64,000 nt of DNA. It comes from Gentiana macrophylla. Lineage: Eukaryota; Streptophyta; Magnoliopsida; Gentianales; Gentianaceae. Positions 10,764 through 22,992 of this stretch are shown piece after piece (position 1 is the stretch's first letter; each line of letters opens with the position of its first letter). The position numbers and the translations under genes were made by a program. The stretch is taken from the NCBI GenBank assembly GCA_026214975.1, contig CM047805.1, forward strand, positions 189,915,620-189,979,619, written 5' to 3'. The notes beneath the pieces were generated by a model, which was given only the letters and a program-made list of their open reading frames with translations, was not told the origin of the DNA and searched no databases.

Positions 10764-11666
10764 TTCTTCTAATTTAAGTTGATGTGCTCCTTCAGATCAA
10801 CTAGTCAAGTGGGCCAAGTGGCTGGATTATATACTTTCAGAGAAGAAATTAAAGAAAAATAAAAGCAGCAGGGATGGTTGTCTACGCTTGTTAACTAGAC
10901 GTTAACACGAGCAGTAGTCATTTGTCAGCCTTTCCGTTGCTAATGAATGTGTTAACTAGACGTTAACACAGTTTGTCTCCCTTTCCTCGCTCTCATTTGT
11001 GATTTACAAATTACAGTTTTTGTTTCGTAATGGGTTATGTAATGATAATGATGTGATTATGAATGCAAGTTTTTATTTTATTTTAATGTTTGCATCAATA
11101 TATAGCCTTTAAAATAAAATAAAAATATCAATGATCTTATGTGATCCTGGAAGCCGTCCTTGTGTAATCAGTCGGAGACGGTGTAAAAAAAAAAAAATCA
11201 ATGGTTTGGAATACCTTCACAAGTCATTGAAGTGTTCATCTTCTCGGGTTTACTCCTTAGATTCCACCGGAATGAAAAATAGAACAACAATTACGCTTTC
11301 TTAGAGTTCCATCATTGGCCAATTAATTGCTACACCCGTTTCAGAGATTGAGTCATTTATCTAAAAATGAGTGTTCGCCGAGTCAAATCATCTATCTTAA
11401 TCCATTATCGCACGAGCCGCCATACAATATACCAGAGATTGATGCGGAAGCATTAAAAAAAAATTAGAAATGGCTTGAAGAGATGTTCATCACTACCTCT
11501 TCGATCACCACCGCAGGTCTAGCAATAGTGCCGCGAATCCGGTGCACATGGTCAATCTTCATAAATCTATAAATAAATGAGTGAGCTCGTGACGCTCACT
11601 AAGGAGTAATAAGTATCAATTGACATGCACATATATCCACCAAGAAGAATATACATGGATAATAAT
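10764..11666. other. 3' flank of the TauE/SafE gene with a spaced direct repeat
   Basis: The presumed 3' UTR follows the stop. 'gttaactagacgttaacac' occurs at 10890-10908 and again at 10951-10969, 61 bp apart. The repeated word is itself a near-palindrome (gttaac-tagac-gttaac). Nothing coding is seen up to the next MITE. Confidence 0.55.
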
Positions 11667-12094
11667 TACTCCTTCTGTCCCAATTTGTTTGAGACGTATT
11701 CCATTTTTTCGTTGTCCCAAAATAATTCTCATTTCCACCTTTAGAGAAAAAGTTACCCATTAAACTACCTAAATTGGAGAAATATTTTTGTGGTGTCTGA
11801 CAGTGCGTGTGGAGATCCGGTGTGGCTTCAATATAAACCACACAAGCTTCATTCTCAGATAAACAATGCTGGTTCGATCATTTCACCCATCACACTTCAA
11901 AATCTCCTCTCCACATATGTATTTCCCAATTGGGGAAATAGGCCCTACTTCCATGTCTTTACTTTTGATGGTATTGTTTAAAAGGACAAAATGGAAATTT
12001 AACATATTTTAAAAGACTGTCATAACCTATTAAATGACGCTTTCTTAAACATTGTGAGTTTTAAAATCGCCAAACAAAATAGAATTAGGAAGTA
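11667..12094. mobile_element. Degraded Stowaway/mariner-like MITE candidate
   Basis: The left end 'actccttctgtcccaattt' resembles the Stowaway terminus CTCCCTCCGTCCC. The right end 'caaacaaaatagaattagg' plus 'aagta' is its diverged inverse. About 430 bp, no complete ORF. Degenerate termini make the exact limits uncertain. Confidence 0.4.
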
Positions 12095-12174
12095 TAACAA
12101 ACAATTTAGTTGATGAAGCAATTCTACAACAGGTATCTAGCTAGCCATAGCGCTCTGATATATGTGTAGCATTA

Positions 12175-12176
<2 letters not shown>

Positions 12177-12251
<75 letters not shown>
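12177..12251. repeat. (AT)n microsatellite, about 37 units
   Basis: An uninterrupted AT dinucleotide run of about 75 bp. It is likely length-polymorphic and prone to assembly error. Confidence 0.95.
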
Positions 12252-12256
<5 letters not shown>

Positions 12257-14045
12257 ATAATCTAGTTAGTTATGTGCCATATTCTCCTCACCATACTCTT
12301 TCTAATTAAACTTTTAATTAATTGGGGCCTTGAGTTAACCTAAGTTCAGTTAGCTACTTCGTTTACATAAAAAAAAAAAAACAAAAAAAGACCATGCTTC
12401 CTCTAAAATTATATAACATGAAGGGTGTTCAGAATTAATTAAAATAGGTTTTTGTCCAGAAGAACAAACTAATTTAATTATCGTGATCTAAGGAAACTAA
12501 ATATTAATAAGCGACAAAACACGTAAGAACTTACCGATATACCCTTTTTTCATAGATAGATAAACATGCTCTTATTTTATGCTTCGTTTTGTCCGCATCA
12601 CAGCATTAAAATGCGATTAGGGTTACTGGGGTTTCTTTGTGGGGAGCGGCGCGGCCTGCAATTTCTAACAAAAAAACCCCTCTAACCCCTCTAAAAATTT
12701 CTAATTAATGGAAAGAATTTGAAATTCTTGCTGATTTGTTTTTGACATAAATCGCCAATTGAGGGCTGTAAGGATGTTGGGGGAAAGATTCCGACTGTGG
12801 GAGGCCGGAGAAGAGAGAATTGTTGCGGGAGAGGTTCGCGGAACGAGATTTTTCGTAAAGAGAATTGCTGATTTTTTTTTTTTTTTTTTCTTTTTGTCAC
12901 AGTAAAAAGAGAAACAGAGAAACATGTAGCAGGAAGATTTGTAAAAGAAAAAAAGACGATGGAGAGGAGGTCGCGGGAAAAAAAAAAAGATGAGGGGGTT
13001 TGATTTGGGGCGTCGGAGAAGAAGGGTTCTTGTCGGAGAAGATTGAGTTTCGCGAACGCAGTACAGTGTTAGGAATTGTTTACAGAGAACCACCGGTGGT
13101 GCAAGTGTACAGCCGATTGGAGGAGCCAAGGTCGCCGGTGGCGGACGTGATGGTGGCGGTCGTGATGGTCGTATAGTTTCTTCAAGTCGTTTTTTTTTTT
13201 TGAGAAACTTTAAGGTTTAGGGTTGTTACTTATTAATTTTCGAAGTTACTATATTTTTGATGTAATTTTATCTATTTTACGGGTACATTACTCTTGTTTA
13301 TTGACGTTATTACATTTTTGGGCGGTTACTACTTATTTATGGGATGTTACGACTTGTTTATGAGATGTTACTACTTTTTTTTTTATCATTACGACTTGTT
13401 TATAGGATGTTACTGACCTTTTCATCGGATGTTATGACATTTTACAAGATCATTAATTCTTGTTTTTAGGTATTCTACTTTTTTTTATTGACCGTTACTT
13501 ATATTTTACGGGTTGTTACTACTTGTTTTTTGGTTTTATTACTTACTGTTTATTGGATGTTACTTACTTTTCCATTGGATGTTACTGACATTTTATGAAT
13601 ACATTACTTCTTTTTTTTAATTTATTATTTTTCATTTGGATGTTACTGACATTTTATGGGTTGTTATTATTACTTATTCTCGATCACTTATTAAAATTAT
13701 AAAGGACATTTTTGTCACTATATTAAAGAATTGTCTCTTACTAATCTCTCGATTTTAAAATTTGTTTTTCTAGACCCATTTATCATTTTTTTTTTTGTCC
13801 TTCTAACCCCTTCCCCCTAATTAAAAACCTATTAGCATTGATCTCATCAACCTTTGATTATCTTCACTTAGAAACTTAGGGCAGTAAATATAATTACAAA
13901 AGAGTACTAGTATCATGCACGACTCTTTAATTAAACATTTGTTGGCGGCTACGGAAATCGGAATGTAAGATTCCCTTTATAAATAGTACTTGTGAGTTGT
14001 GACGGCTGTTTGAATGAACAGAAGGTGGTGAAAAATGGAAAATTA
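12252..14045. other. Intergenic; 13190-13720 is a degenerate 'ggatgttactgacatttta' repeat
   Basis: From about 13190 to 13720 the plus strand repeats words such as 'gttactacttgttta', 'ggatgttactgacatttta' and 'ttactt' at irregular spacing of 25-60 bp, an old short-unit repeat. A 142-codon open frame at 12701-13129 (minus) crosses a poly-A/poly-T run and has no domain, so it was not called. Confidence 0.45.
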
Positions 14046-14189
14046 TCCCAGTGACTTCCTTACTGTGAATCGCTCACGCTAAGAAGATCTGCACCACACA
14101 ATTTCCACACACGGCAATCGTGTATTCTACGCGTGAAGCGTGCTGGTGCAGATCCTCGCCATCGTGAGCAGTTAGCTTCCTCACTGGAA
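14046..14189. other. ~145-nt imperfect inverted repeat (hairpin-forming)
   Basis: The left arm (14046-14097) includes 'cagtgacttcctta', 'gctcacgctaagaa' and 'gatctgcaccacac'. The right arm (about 14144-14189) includes 'gtgctggtgcagatc', 'ccatcgtgagca' and 'agcttcctcactgg'. The arms pair over about 45-50 nt with a few mismatches around a ~46-nt loop. It could be a small foldback transposon or a hairpin RNA precursor. I do not recognise a known microRNA in it. Confidence 0.5.
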
Positions 14190-15780
14190 ATCCTACTGCT
14201 GATCAAACGACCATCGTGAAAATTAGTATAAAAGTAATGAAGGAACGTACACCGAAATTATTAAGATCCAACAATTGAAAAGTTGGATTGACTAATTATT
14301 AAATAATCATATCAGGTAGGTAGGTAGGTACTGCTCCAAGTGCCCATTGTCAGCACATACAGTTTGAAGAACGTGCTTAAAAGTAGCCAAATTATTTAAT
14401 GATAACTTTAAAAATTAATTAATTTTAATCGTTATGATATTTATCCACCCATGCATCTAGCTTTTATTCTACTGTAAAATTGGAAAAATTCACCGCAACA
14501 ACATTGATCTCTATTTTGGATTTATGATCATCCATTTGGTTCACTAATATTACAACCTACAGGCTACAGCGGTACGTTTGAGTACCTTTTATTGATTAAG
14601 AAAATAAAAATAAAGAAGAGAGTACCGTATAGCTTTATGTTTGAAAAAGGATGGATGTACATACGTGTCGTGTCGTGTCATGCGATTGGAGTAAAAGTGA
14701 TATAATTAACTCGATAAGAATTTTTCTGCCACGAAATTTCTCATAACAGATAGAGATGATAAAAACAAACAACTACATAACAGAAGCTGTATAGAATTGA
14801 GGTAAACTCTCCAAAAATAAGTGGTTGGTTTTAATTTGTTTTATATATTTTACTATAATGTATACGGAAGGAGCTTAATTAAGAAAGCCTTTTACTTGAC
14901 ATATGTTATTAATCTTTTCATTTTTCAGAGCTCAATGTTGCAGCCTTCACCAACACAATTGTTCGTCGTGCGATCAATGTCTGAAAATGACAGTCAAACG
15001 TAACCACTGCAGCACAAGTTCTTTTTCCCATGGTTTTATATAATACAAGTGTTAATTTGGACATTCTTATTACTACTATATATATTCCAGTTAGAGTTTT
15101 ATGCGCTTTTGAGTCGCTATGTCCTGTAATATGTCACATGAGACCTATTGATTGATTGATTGATTGATGAATCATAACAAGTGTAAAAAGTCACGTACGA
15201 CATCATTTAATATGCGTAGCCTAAATGCAGTCATTTTTTGTTAGCTTATGTCTGTAAAGATGGCTTGTTGCAACATTAGGGTAAACACTCCCAAACAAGC
15301 AAAGTGCCCTGCAAAAACTTAGGTTTCTGTTTAACATGGGGTTAATAGGACATTCATTCATGCACTTCCCTATGTTCTCTTCAAAGTGCCAATTTCCCAT
15401 GCCCATGGGCCACCCCCATCCAAACTATGGACACCCTCTTTTATCTAACAGATAATCAATATTAATTTACCAACATAAAAAATTATTATCTTACAATCGG
15501 TAACCATATCTATGGATAATCTAATCTATGTTGCATTGCCCTCCATAGCAAACTCAAACTGGGCATCCTCCTTATGATTAGGGGGCACATTGTATTCCTT
15601 TTAGGACCCTTGCGTGCTGTCAGTTTTCTCAGCATTCTTCTTTAGTATGCTGAGGGTACTGAAAGAAGTAAGTTGGGCGCAGAGGGTATAGTATGAATTT
15701 TCCCTTCTTCTTTTTTTCCCCCTGTTATATATCTTCTTGATTTAAGTTTGACGGCTCACATCGAGTTTGCTATTAAGGAT
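14190..15780. other. Intergenic, no gene recognised
   Basis: AT-rich. Short open frames at 14821-15003 and 15221-15406 have no recognisable domain. A small 'ttga' tandem (about 15150-15168, 'attgattgattgattgatga') is present. Confidence 0.3.
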
Positions 15781-15981
15781 TGTTAGAGGATATTGGATCA
15801 GCTGACAGCCCAAAGGTTAAGGCCCAATGAAGATAATGAAGCCCAATGGGAGTTAGCCTGCTGTAGGTAATAATCTAGTTGATGATGTGTAGAATCTCTC
15901 TAGTATATCAAGTATTATATTCTGTATTGAAATTCAGTACAATTAATGAAACAGCCTTTTTATCATTTTCTAACTAGGACT
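15781..15981 (+). mobile_element. Possible short solo LTR (copia-like)
   Basis: Starts 'tgttagaggatattgg' and has LTR-like text: 'ttatattctgtattg', then 'gtacaattaatgaaa'. The sequence 'aggat' occurs immediately before (15776-15780) and after (15982-15986), consistent with a 5-bp target duplication. The expected terminal CA is not clear, so the right end is tentative. Confidence 0.35.
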
Positions 15982-16912
15982 AGGATGGTGGTTGAGGTAT
16001 TGTTTGGTTTGGGTTAGTTCAATATAATTCATTTGATAAATCATTTATTTAGCTTTACCCACATAATAATTATCACATGAATTATCATATGTTGTTCCAA
16101 AAACGGGTCATGAATAATTTAAATCTTCAATGAAAACCATGTCAAATCAAATTAGACCATACAAAGTTGTTTTAACTTTAAACCCGTTTGATATTTGATT
16201 TACGAAAGTGATCGAGAACCTTAGTAGAAAACTTCGCTTTTTAATAAATAGAATTAAAAAAAAACGGGTCAAATCAAACCAAAATATATAGTAAAAAAAC
16301 AAGGGCATGATAAAACGAGGAAACAAAATCATTATTTTCATTTAAATTTTACACTTAACTGTAATTAAATTATATACATTCCCCGATTATTCGAATGGTC
16401 ACACACATTAATCAATTGATCCCATTATTCCTTGATGCAACAACTATATTAATTCATCATACAAAGATCCCATTTTGAGGATCTCTATAAATAAATGTCC
16501 TATACATTTGTTGCATCAAATATGACAAGTCAAGATTTGACGAAAAGAAAACAAACAAACTACAAGCAACGACTCGTATTGATTAGGAAACACCAAGTCA
16601 TACTTGCTACCATGACCATGTAACTCACACAGCATCCTCTTAGTCTTACCCAGGTAAAAGGGAGCACATATACCAAAACTAGAACGACATTTAGGCCTAT
16701 TATACACTCAACATTGCAATATATACTTCTAAAAGGGTTCTCTTTTGCAACTAGAACTCATGTCCTCTGGTCACACGAGGATGAATTTTAGGATTATGTC
16801 AAGCTTCCCCTTTCATAATGCCATATGAAAAAAGAAAAAGAAAAAAAAAAAAGAACCCGACTTAAACTTTCATTGTTTGCTGATAAAAACCAGATGATAG
16901 ATGCTCACAAAG
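15982..16912. other. Intergenic, no gene recognised
   Basis: AT-rich. It likely contains the 3' UTR of the minus-strand PP2-type gene that ends at 16913. No other feature is supported. Confidence 0.3.
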
Positions 16913-19900
16913 TTACTTGTAAAAGCCTTTTCTCCTACGACCTTTCAAATCGCTGGGGATAATTGAAACCGAATCTACACAAAGGCCACCTTTGGAGTGT
17001 GTGCAATCAATCTGCTTCATAGAAAAACTTACCTCTGTAGGAGGGTCTGATTCAGTGACAATGAACTCGCCCACCTTGTAAACAACCCAGCAACCACGCT
17101 TGTGGTTTGCATTACCATTGTCGTGCTCAGTATCATCCAAACAGCACTCACTTGAACCATGCTGACCGTCTGAGGTTGTTAATTCAAATTTCACTGGCTT
17201 GATATCCCAGCCATGTGTGTGATCATGGTGGCAAACACGTCGTCCAAGCCTCTTGGAAAACCTTCCTAAGTGGATTCGAAACGACAGGGTGTAAACGTCA
17301 GGAGGAAAAGGGAACTTGACAAACCCATCAACTTCAAACCACCATATTTGCTGCACATACGCCACGACATGAAATCTGAAACAGCATTGCCCGTTATGAT
17401 GATTGTTATTTTAAGAAATTTGGTTACCGCTTTGATAGCCAACAAACCAGCTGCAAGTACACACTAGCAGCACAAGTTATTACCAGATAAATCAATATGT
17501 TCTCAGCACATATCCAGGTTTTTGCAAGTCCATCAATTATAATAGTAAAATCAATTTTAAATAAAATCCCAGCTTCTCAAAGTAGCTCAGAAGTCTAGAG
17601 TAAACTCAAAACATCAAAGAGCCCAACCACACAATGCCGAATTCTCCAGCCCTATTCTTTGAAAAAAGATCTGATAAGCAATCAGCAATTCAGTAATTAG
17701 TGATATAGATGTTTTGAACCTAGAAAGATGAAAATTGTCTATCAAGGATAACTAATCCCGATGTTCTAAAAAAGGTTGGACGCTAGTAGGTCGGTGAGGG
17801 AGAGCCTAGACGTCTAGGCGGGCGCCTAGATTTTATTTTATTTTAAATAAAACTACTTCAAAGACGGTTGCCAGACATAAGTCGAAGCATAAGCATTAAG
17901 CAAAGAGTCAAAAGTACAAAAATACAGAAGAAATAGAAATAGCTAGTAATAAGTCAAAGAATTTGGGGTAATGTGGCTGGAGTTTTTTTATCTTAAATTC
18001 TAGATCTAAAGCATTATAATTAAACTTAAGCCCTAATCCGCCTAGACCCGCCTAGGACCGAACACCCGCCTAGCCCAACCAGCCTAGGGTATAAAAACGG
18101 AACGCTGCCTAGCCGCCTAGCGGCTAGACGCGCCGCGTAGGCCGTCTTTTAGAACACAGACTAATCCTGATATATAGTTATTCTTTGATAATAAATAGAC
18201 TTAATATAAAGATAAACTTTAGTTCGCTTGTTCAATTGAAATGACAGTGATATTGAAAGTTTCCCCCCTATTTAGGCATTTCAAGGAAATTAGACACTAC
18301 AGTGGGAGATTAGGGAACGTAAACATCACATCAAAAGCATCTTATTCAACACCCCAACATCCATTCAAATGCCTAACATTCTGGTTCTTGTTTATCTTCT
18401 TTCTCCTTTTTCTCTACACAAGATAATTGTTGAGCATGGAAAACCAAGTGAACAAAACAGTGTTGAACGATGTAAAAATAAATAAATAAAATAAAATAAA
18501 ATAAAAACTGGCCCAGCAATAAGGTCAAGCAACAAACTGGCCTTAGCTTATTCTATTTCCAAAAAATTAAAACGAGAAATTCATACTGGTAAATAGCTTC
18601 TTGTAATGGAGCAAGTCATTGATGGAAAGATATGGATGGCTGGTCACCAGCATTAGGTGAGAGATGCAGGACCTGTCTTAATCACACAAGTGCCTTTGCC
18701 ATATTTTGATTCCAATTTTAAAATCTCCTTTACTTTCAAATGACAAGGGTTGACTTTCATTTTCTCAATAGATTTTATTCCATAGAAGTCATCTTAGAGC
18801 TCACTTACACCAAGTATACTGAAACAATATTATGCTGATAATAGTTAATCACTGAAGTTTCGTTTAGGGGAAGGAAACTACACTATTCTTCATCTGTTTA
18901 TGAAGCAACAGGCCCGGAAATGAGGATTGATAAAGCAATCAGAATGTTTTGAAAGTAAGCACGTAACTGACAAAGCCAATTCAAGTGTTCACACTAGCCA
19001 GATGATCTAATAAGTTGTGTAACCCAATTCAAGCTAAAAAACTAAATAAGATAAAAAACAAAAAAAAAACATGTCTGAGCCAATGGCCTGTCAGGCTTCA
19101 TATCTTAAGGATTTGGTAGCATCTTAATCTTCAAATCACACTATCACAGACATGGTAACTATAAATCCTAGTCAATATCAATGCTCTAAAGAGCTACGAA
19201 TAGACCATTGTAAAATATTGATTACAATCACCCATATCCACTTTTCCAGCAAATCTTAGCTCAAGGTGCAAATAGCACTACCTAAGCATTATTCAATGAC
19301 CCAAAATGTTAAAGCCCGAGAAGAGAACAGCACCATATTTCTTGGCTTTGCTTATCAAAATATGTAAATTCTGTTTGGATATCTAAGAGGAATGAGATCT
19401 ATGGATAGAATTGAGGATGTGAGCTGGACAAAAATGGAAATATTCAGAATCTCGGAAAGGAAATAGTAACAATAAATGGATAGGCAAACTAGTAAAATAC
19501 ATACCTCAATTGTATTGTTATGCAGAAATAAAGGGAATACAAAGCAAATACTATTTGTTCAAGGTCGAAGCCTGTGCTTAGAAAATCAGATTCAGATAAA
19601 GCAAATTTACCTAGACTCTTCTGTTGGAATCCAGTTCCAGTGTCTTCGGTCTTCAACCCCCGTGATTGACATCCCTTTTGCTGAGATCGACATGCAAAGC
19701 CTTCCAGTAACTCTGTCCAACCAAGCTTCCTACAGTTACTAAGCAGATCATAAGTTAGAAAGTATCTCCCTAACTGCAAAATGAACGTCAAGATCTACAA
19801 AATGAATAAAATTTCAAGGTTTCCGAATTCCGCTAATAAACGACATTATACCGAAGAAATGGAGAAACAGCATACCTTGTTGCCATCGTCGAATGGAACA

Positions 19901-20181
19901 GGCCGGGAGAGTAAAGCAAAAACGTCCTTTTTAAACAGGTTTCGGGGGCGTTCAGCAGGGAGTAGTTCAAGAAGCTGTTGGTAGTTGGGAGGTAACTTAG
20001 ATCCCCAAACGGAGTCAGAGGAAGCGGCGCCGCGAAAGGCGCGATTGAGCCGAGCTAAATTGCATATCTCAGGCGGAGTCAAGTGCACGATTACTGACGC
20101 CACACAGCTCTCCGGAATGTCTCCTAATCCAGACCCACCGTCTGCACCGTCAACCGATAAGCTTGATAACGATGCACCCAT
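16913..20181 (-). CDS. PP2-A13: F-box / phloem protein 2 (PP2-A13-like) protein, 3 exons
   Basis: Exons on the minus strand: 20181-19876, 19729-19611 and 17375-16913, 888 nt in total, encoding 295 aa. Junctions fall at standard GT-AG sites with consistent phase (102 codons, then 119 nt, then 463 nt). Residues about 20-62 form the F-box (DIPESCVASVIVHLTPPEIC, followed by LARLNRAFRGAASSDSVW), which in the family docks to SKP1 of SCF ubiquitin ligases. The C-terminal PP2 lectin-like domain shows YVQQIWWFEVDG, GRFSKRLGRRVC, HGWDIKPVKFEL and KGGLCVDSVSIIP. Length and domain order match Arabidopsis PP2-A12 to A15, closest to PP2-A13; the exact orthologue is my inference. Intron 2 (2.2 kb) holds a hAT-like MITE. 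No stops or shifts were seen, so it appears intact. Confidence 0.9.
17762..18156. mobile_element. hAT-like MITE in intron 2 of the PP2-type gene
   Basis: Terminal inverted repeat 'tgttctaaaa' / 'ttttagaaca'. Subterminal 'cgtctaggcgggcgcctaga' and many 'cgcctag' words match a common plant hAT-type MITE style. The flanks share 'actaatcccga' (17751-17761) and 'actaatcctga' (18160-18170), so a target duplication with one mutation is likely. No ORF. Confidence 0.75.
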
Positions 20182-21541
20182 ATATAGCTACGAATCGTGT
20201 ATTGTGTTTGTGTAGAAAATAAATGATTATCTCATGGCGGTAAACCTGGCTGGTCTGATTGCAGCTGGAGACGCCGGAGAGTGGAGGAGGAAAGGAGGTT
20301 ATTTCAATAAGAAAGACGATAAAGTGCGAACCCCGACGGCCCGACCGGGAGGCCACAGGATTAGTTTCTGTATTTTAACTTTTTTTTAGCGGTATTTCTT
20401 TATTCTTTTCTTTAAGAAGAGATAGAGACTGTCGATTTTTTTTATTTTTATTTTTATTTTTGAAAGGCTGTCGACAAGAGTGTTTTTTAGCGGCTCCGTG
20501 AATAAATAATTTGTGAGAAATAATTTAATAATTTTTTATTTATAGTTGAAAAAAAATGATTTGTAAGAAAAATATAACAAATGATTGATGAATTGATATA
20601 AAAACTCAAAAAAAACGCGAAAATAAACACAAGTGATTGTTTTTATTTTCACTGACGCGATCTACAGTATTGTCGAAAAAATAAAGAACACTCAACAAGA
20701 TGAAAGCTTTAAACTCTCTTTTAACCGTAGTTAAGTCACGAGGTAGCTGTAAAGGAAGTGCAACGGATGAGCAGATGAGGCCATACAGTCAAGGAATCGA
20801 AAGTGTGATATTAATTGAAATTGACCATAACTAATTTTTATTAAGAATATTGATGGGGGAGATGAAGAATATTGATGAGGAATAACAAGTTTGGGCGATG
20901 GAGGATGAGGAGTTCGATTTTGGTATAATCCTTTGGAGGGAAAAAATGTGGTGTCTAGGGTAAATGATGAATTTGTAAAATCAAAAGTTAATCAGTTGTA
21001 TTCTAATTATTTTGATAAAAGTGAAAATTTATTTTCAAGTATGGTGTCTTATGTATAAATGACAATTTTGTATTTATAGTGTGGTGCAACGAGTAGATAT
21101 AAAAATCGGTGTGGTGCCTAAAGTATATTAACATATGAAAATGTGGTGCCCTGATGCCTCTTAATTTAGATGCCCAAGTAAATTACATATGGTGCCTTTA
21201 AAGACACCCTAAAATCAAATCAACCGGTGAAAGAACAGTGACCAACCTTAAAATTAAAAAAAAAAAAAATTAGTGACCAATTTGAACAAGTTGAAACAGA
21301 AAGGACTAACTTTTATACATGTAACAATATTTAGTAGACGATGTAATTTTCCCCTAAACCTGGTCCGACTCTAAAACCCTCGACACGAGGCTTAACGCTT
21401 AAAACCACCGGTCGGAAAGTTCATTAACAGCTGCCCGGAAATTGCGTTTCATATATTTTCCGGCCTAATCACATACGTTTAGAGAATTCAACATCTTTGA
21501 TTTTGATATTGGCTCTGCATTTGCTCTATCTAATTTGGTTG
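20182..21541. other. Intergenic between the PP2-type gene and the CRM gene relic
   Basis: 20182-20360 is the likely promoter and leader of the minus-strand PP2-type gene. From about 20940 to 21200 the word 'gtggtgcc' or 'gtggtgtc' recurs in AT-rich DNA. No gene is recognised; 21400-21541 probably holds the promoter and 5' UTR of the CRM gene. Confidence 0.35.
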
Positions 21542-21820
21542 ATGATGCTGGCCGCCAGAAATGTTCAGAAGCAATCTATCAGAGCAATCTCGTCTCTCGT
21601 CCACAATGCCTCTAAGTATTTCTTTTGTTCTCGAGATTTCATTTCCTCTGTATTATGCAAACGAATTAATTTTTTCGAAATTTATATGTGATTTTTCAGG
21701 CGTGGGATGATCGTGAGCGACGGTGGAAGGAGCGCTGCTATTATGGAGGACCGTTTTTTATCCAGAGACGCGTCTTTTAGTTCAATTAGGAAGTGGAATG
21801 ACTATCCAAAAACCGTCAGG
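21542..21820 (+). pseudogene. 5' exons of a CRM-domain gene, separated from the rest by a transposon nest
   Basis: Exon 1 (21542-21615) starts MMLAARNVQKQSIRAISS, an organelle-targeting-like sequence rich in R and S. A donor at 21616 and an acceptor at 21699 join it in phase to exon 2 (21700-21820), which reads RGMIVSDGGRSAAIMEDRF and RKWNDYPKTVR. Exon 2 ends in AGG|GTAATC, which is either a real donor or the point where the Tat-type element broke the exon. The downstream part of the gene with the CRM domain is at 47299-50306. Continuity of the two parts is an inference: orientation agrees, the first amino acids on the far side (IASMVLEDV) would fit directly after the break, and the two parts flank the two LTR copies of one element. 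Confidence 0.55.
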
Positions 21821-22611
21821 GTAATCTTCTAGGCCCCTTTCCTTGGTGGTAACCTAAGGATGCTCCAGAAGCACAGAAAAACAGCAAAGAGGGGATGTTT
21901 CGGGGGTGGTTTAGATTGGACTTGAGATGTTATTTCTCAAGCAGCCTACGTATTCAATGCGTGTATTGGAATCAAGTCTTCGTAGTTCCTTAGAAATGTT
22001 TATATAGAGGGGCTTGTGCCCTAGAGTTAGCGTGTGGCGTGTCTGTGATGGACACTGATAGGCGTGTTCCCTAAGGAAAAGGATTATGATTCATTAATTT
22101 CCATAACTATAGGAGATAAGTATAGTATTCAAATATGCGTATTAAGTGATAAAGATTGGAGCCTTTATGGCCCAAGATTCTTTCCATAGCTATATGTTTA
22201 TTACCCACGTGGGAAATATGATAAGAGATTTACTCTGACTAACCTGGACGACTCGGGCTAGACGGATCGAATCCTTCTATGCTCGGGCCGTTCCGAGGAG
22301 ACAGGTAGCCGAACTAGAAACAGCTCGGTTGGGTGTAAGTAGAATGGTAGATCTGAGAAGGACCGAAACGACCACGAGGATCGGTAATGGGTTGAGCAGA
22401 ACACAAGTGTTGGCCGATCTTCAGAGGTCCAGATCGGACTTGGCCATATGACCGGTAGAATTGTCTTAAACAATGGCCGATTTGAAGGGGAATAGGATGA
22501 GTGGCCGGACTCCATTTGTCCGACCGCGGGAATTCCAAGTATCGTCACTCCATAATTAATGTTGAGCCACTAAAGAAGTGCCACGTAGGTAGATACAATT
22601 CTCGGCATCGT
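21821..22611 (-). mobile_element. Left (3') LTR of a minus-strand Tat-type gypsy element
   Basis: 22259-22611 is repeated almost base for base at 46949-47298, running from 'cgaatccttctatgctcggg' through 'aattctcggcatcgtca'. In both copies the common sequence reaches 'catcgtca'. The complement therefore starts TGACGATGCC, a normal LTR start, which places the element on the minus strand. The left limit at about 21821 is set by the end of the CRM exon. Expected TG/CA termini at that side are not obvious, so it is approximate. Confidence 0.65.
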
Positions 22612-22992
22612 CATAAGCCCCCTAGATCGTCTATAGAGGAGGTGGCTCGGCACGTAAGTTAAACTTGTGGATTTTGAAATTGAAATGGAACTGCCAAGTG
22701 GCAAAGATAATTGTGACGTCACTATAGCTAATCCAGGAAACGAGGCGTTGCTGGCCACTAATTACTAACTAAGGCCGTTTTTCGAGGTGAGTGGAGGGTT
22801 ATAACCCCGTCATATCAATCGTTTCGCAACTACGCTTGGTATTAAAACATAAGATTTGCTGCCGGTTGCCATTCTCCTTCTCTTCTTCAAATTTGCAAGT
22901 AAGTGTCTCATTTTCTGCATTTTCGCTTTGTGTCTTGATTTTTCTTAGTATAAATCTTATTTCTCCGGAGCCTTATACCCGATCTTTCTGAG
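22612..22992. other. Region between the Tat-type LTR and its accessory ORF
   Basis: Noncoding leader of the plus-strand accessory ORF. It includes 'gttataaccccgtc' (possible TATA-like) and a CT-rich stretch 'ttctccttctcttcttc' at 22873-22889. On the element's own (minus) strand this is the 3' untranslated region. Confidence 0.35.

Noticed and set aside
12701..13129. 142-codon minus-strand frame
   Set aside because: Crosses homopolymer runs, low complexity, no family resemblance.
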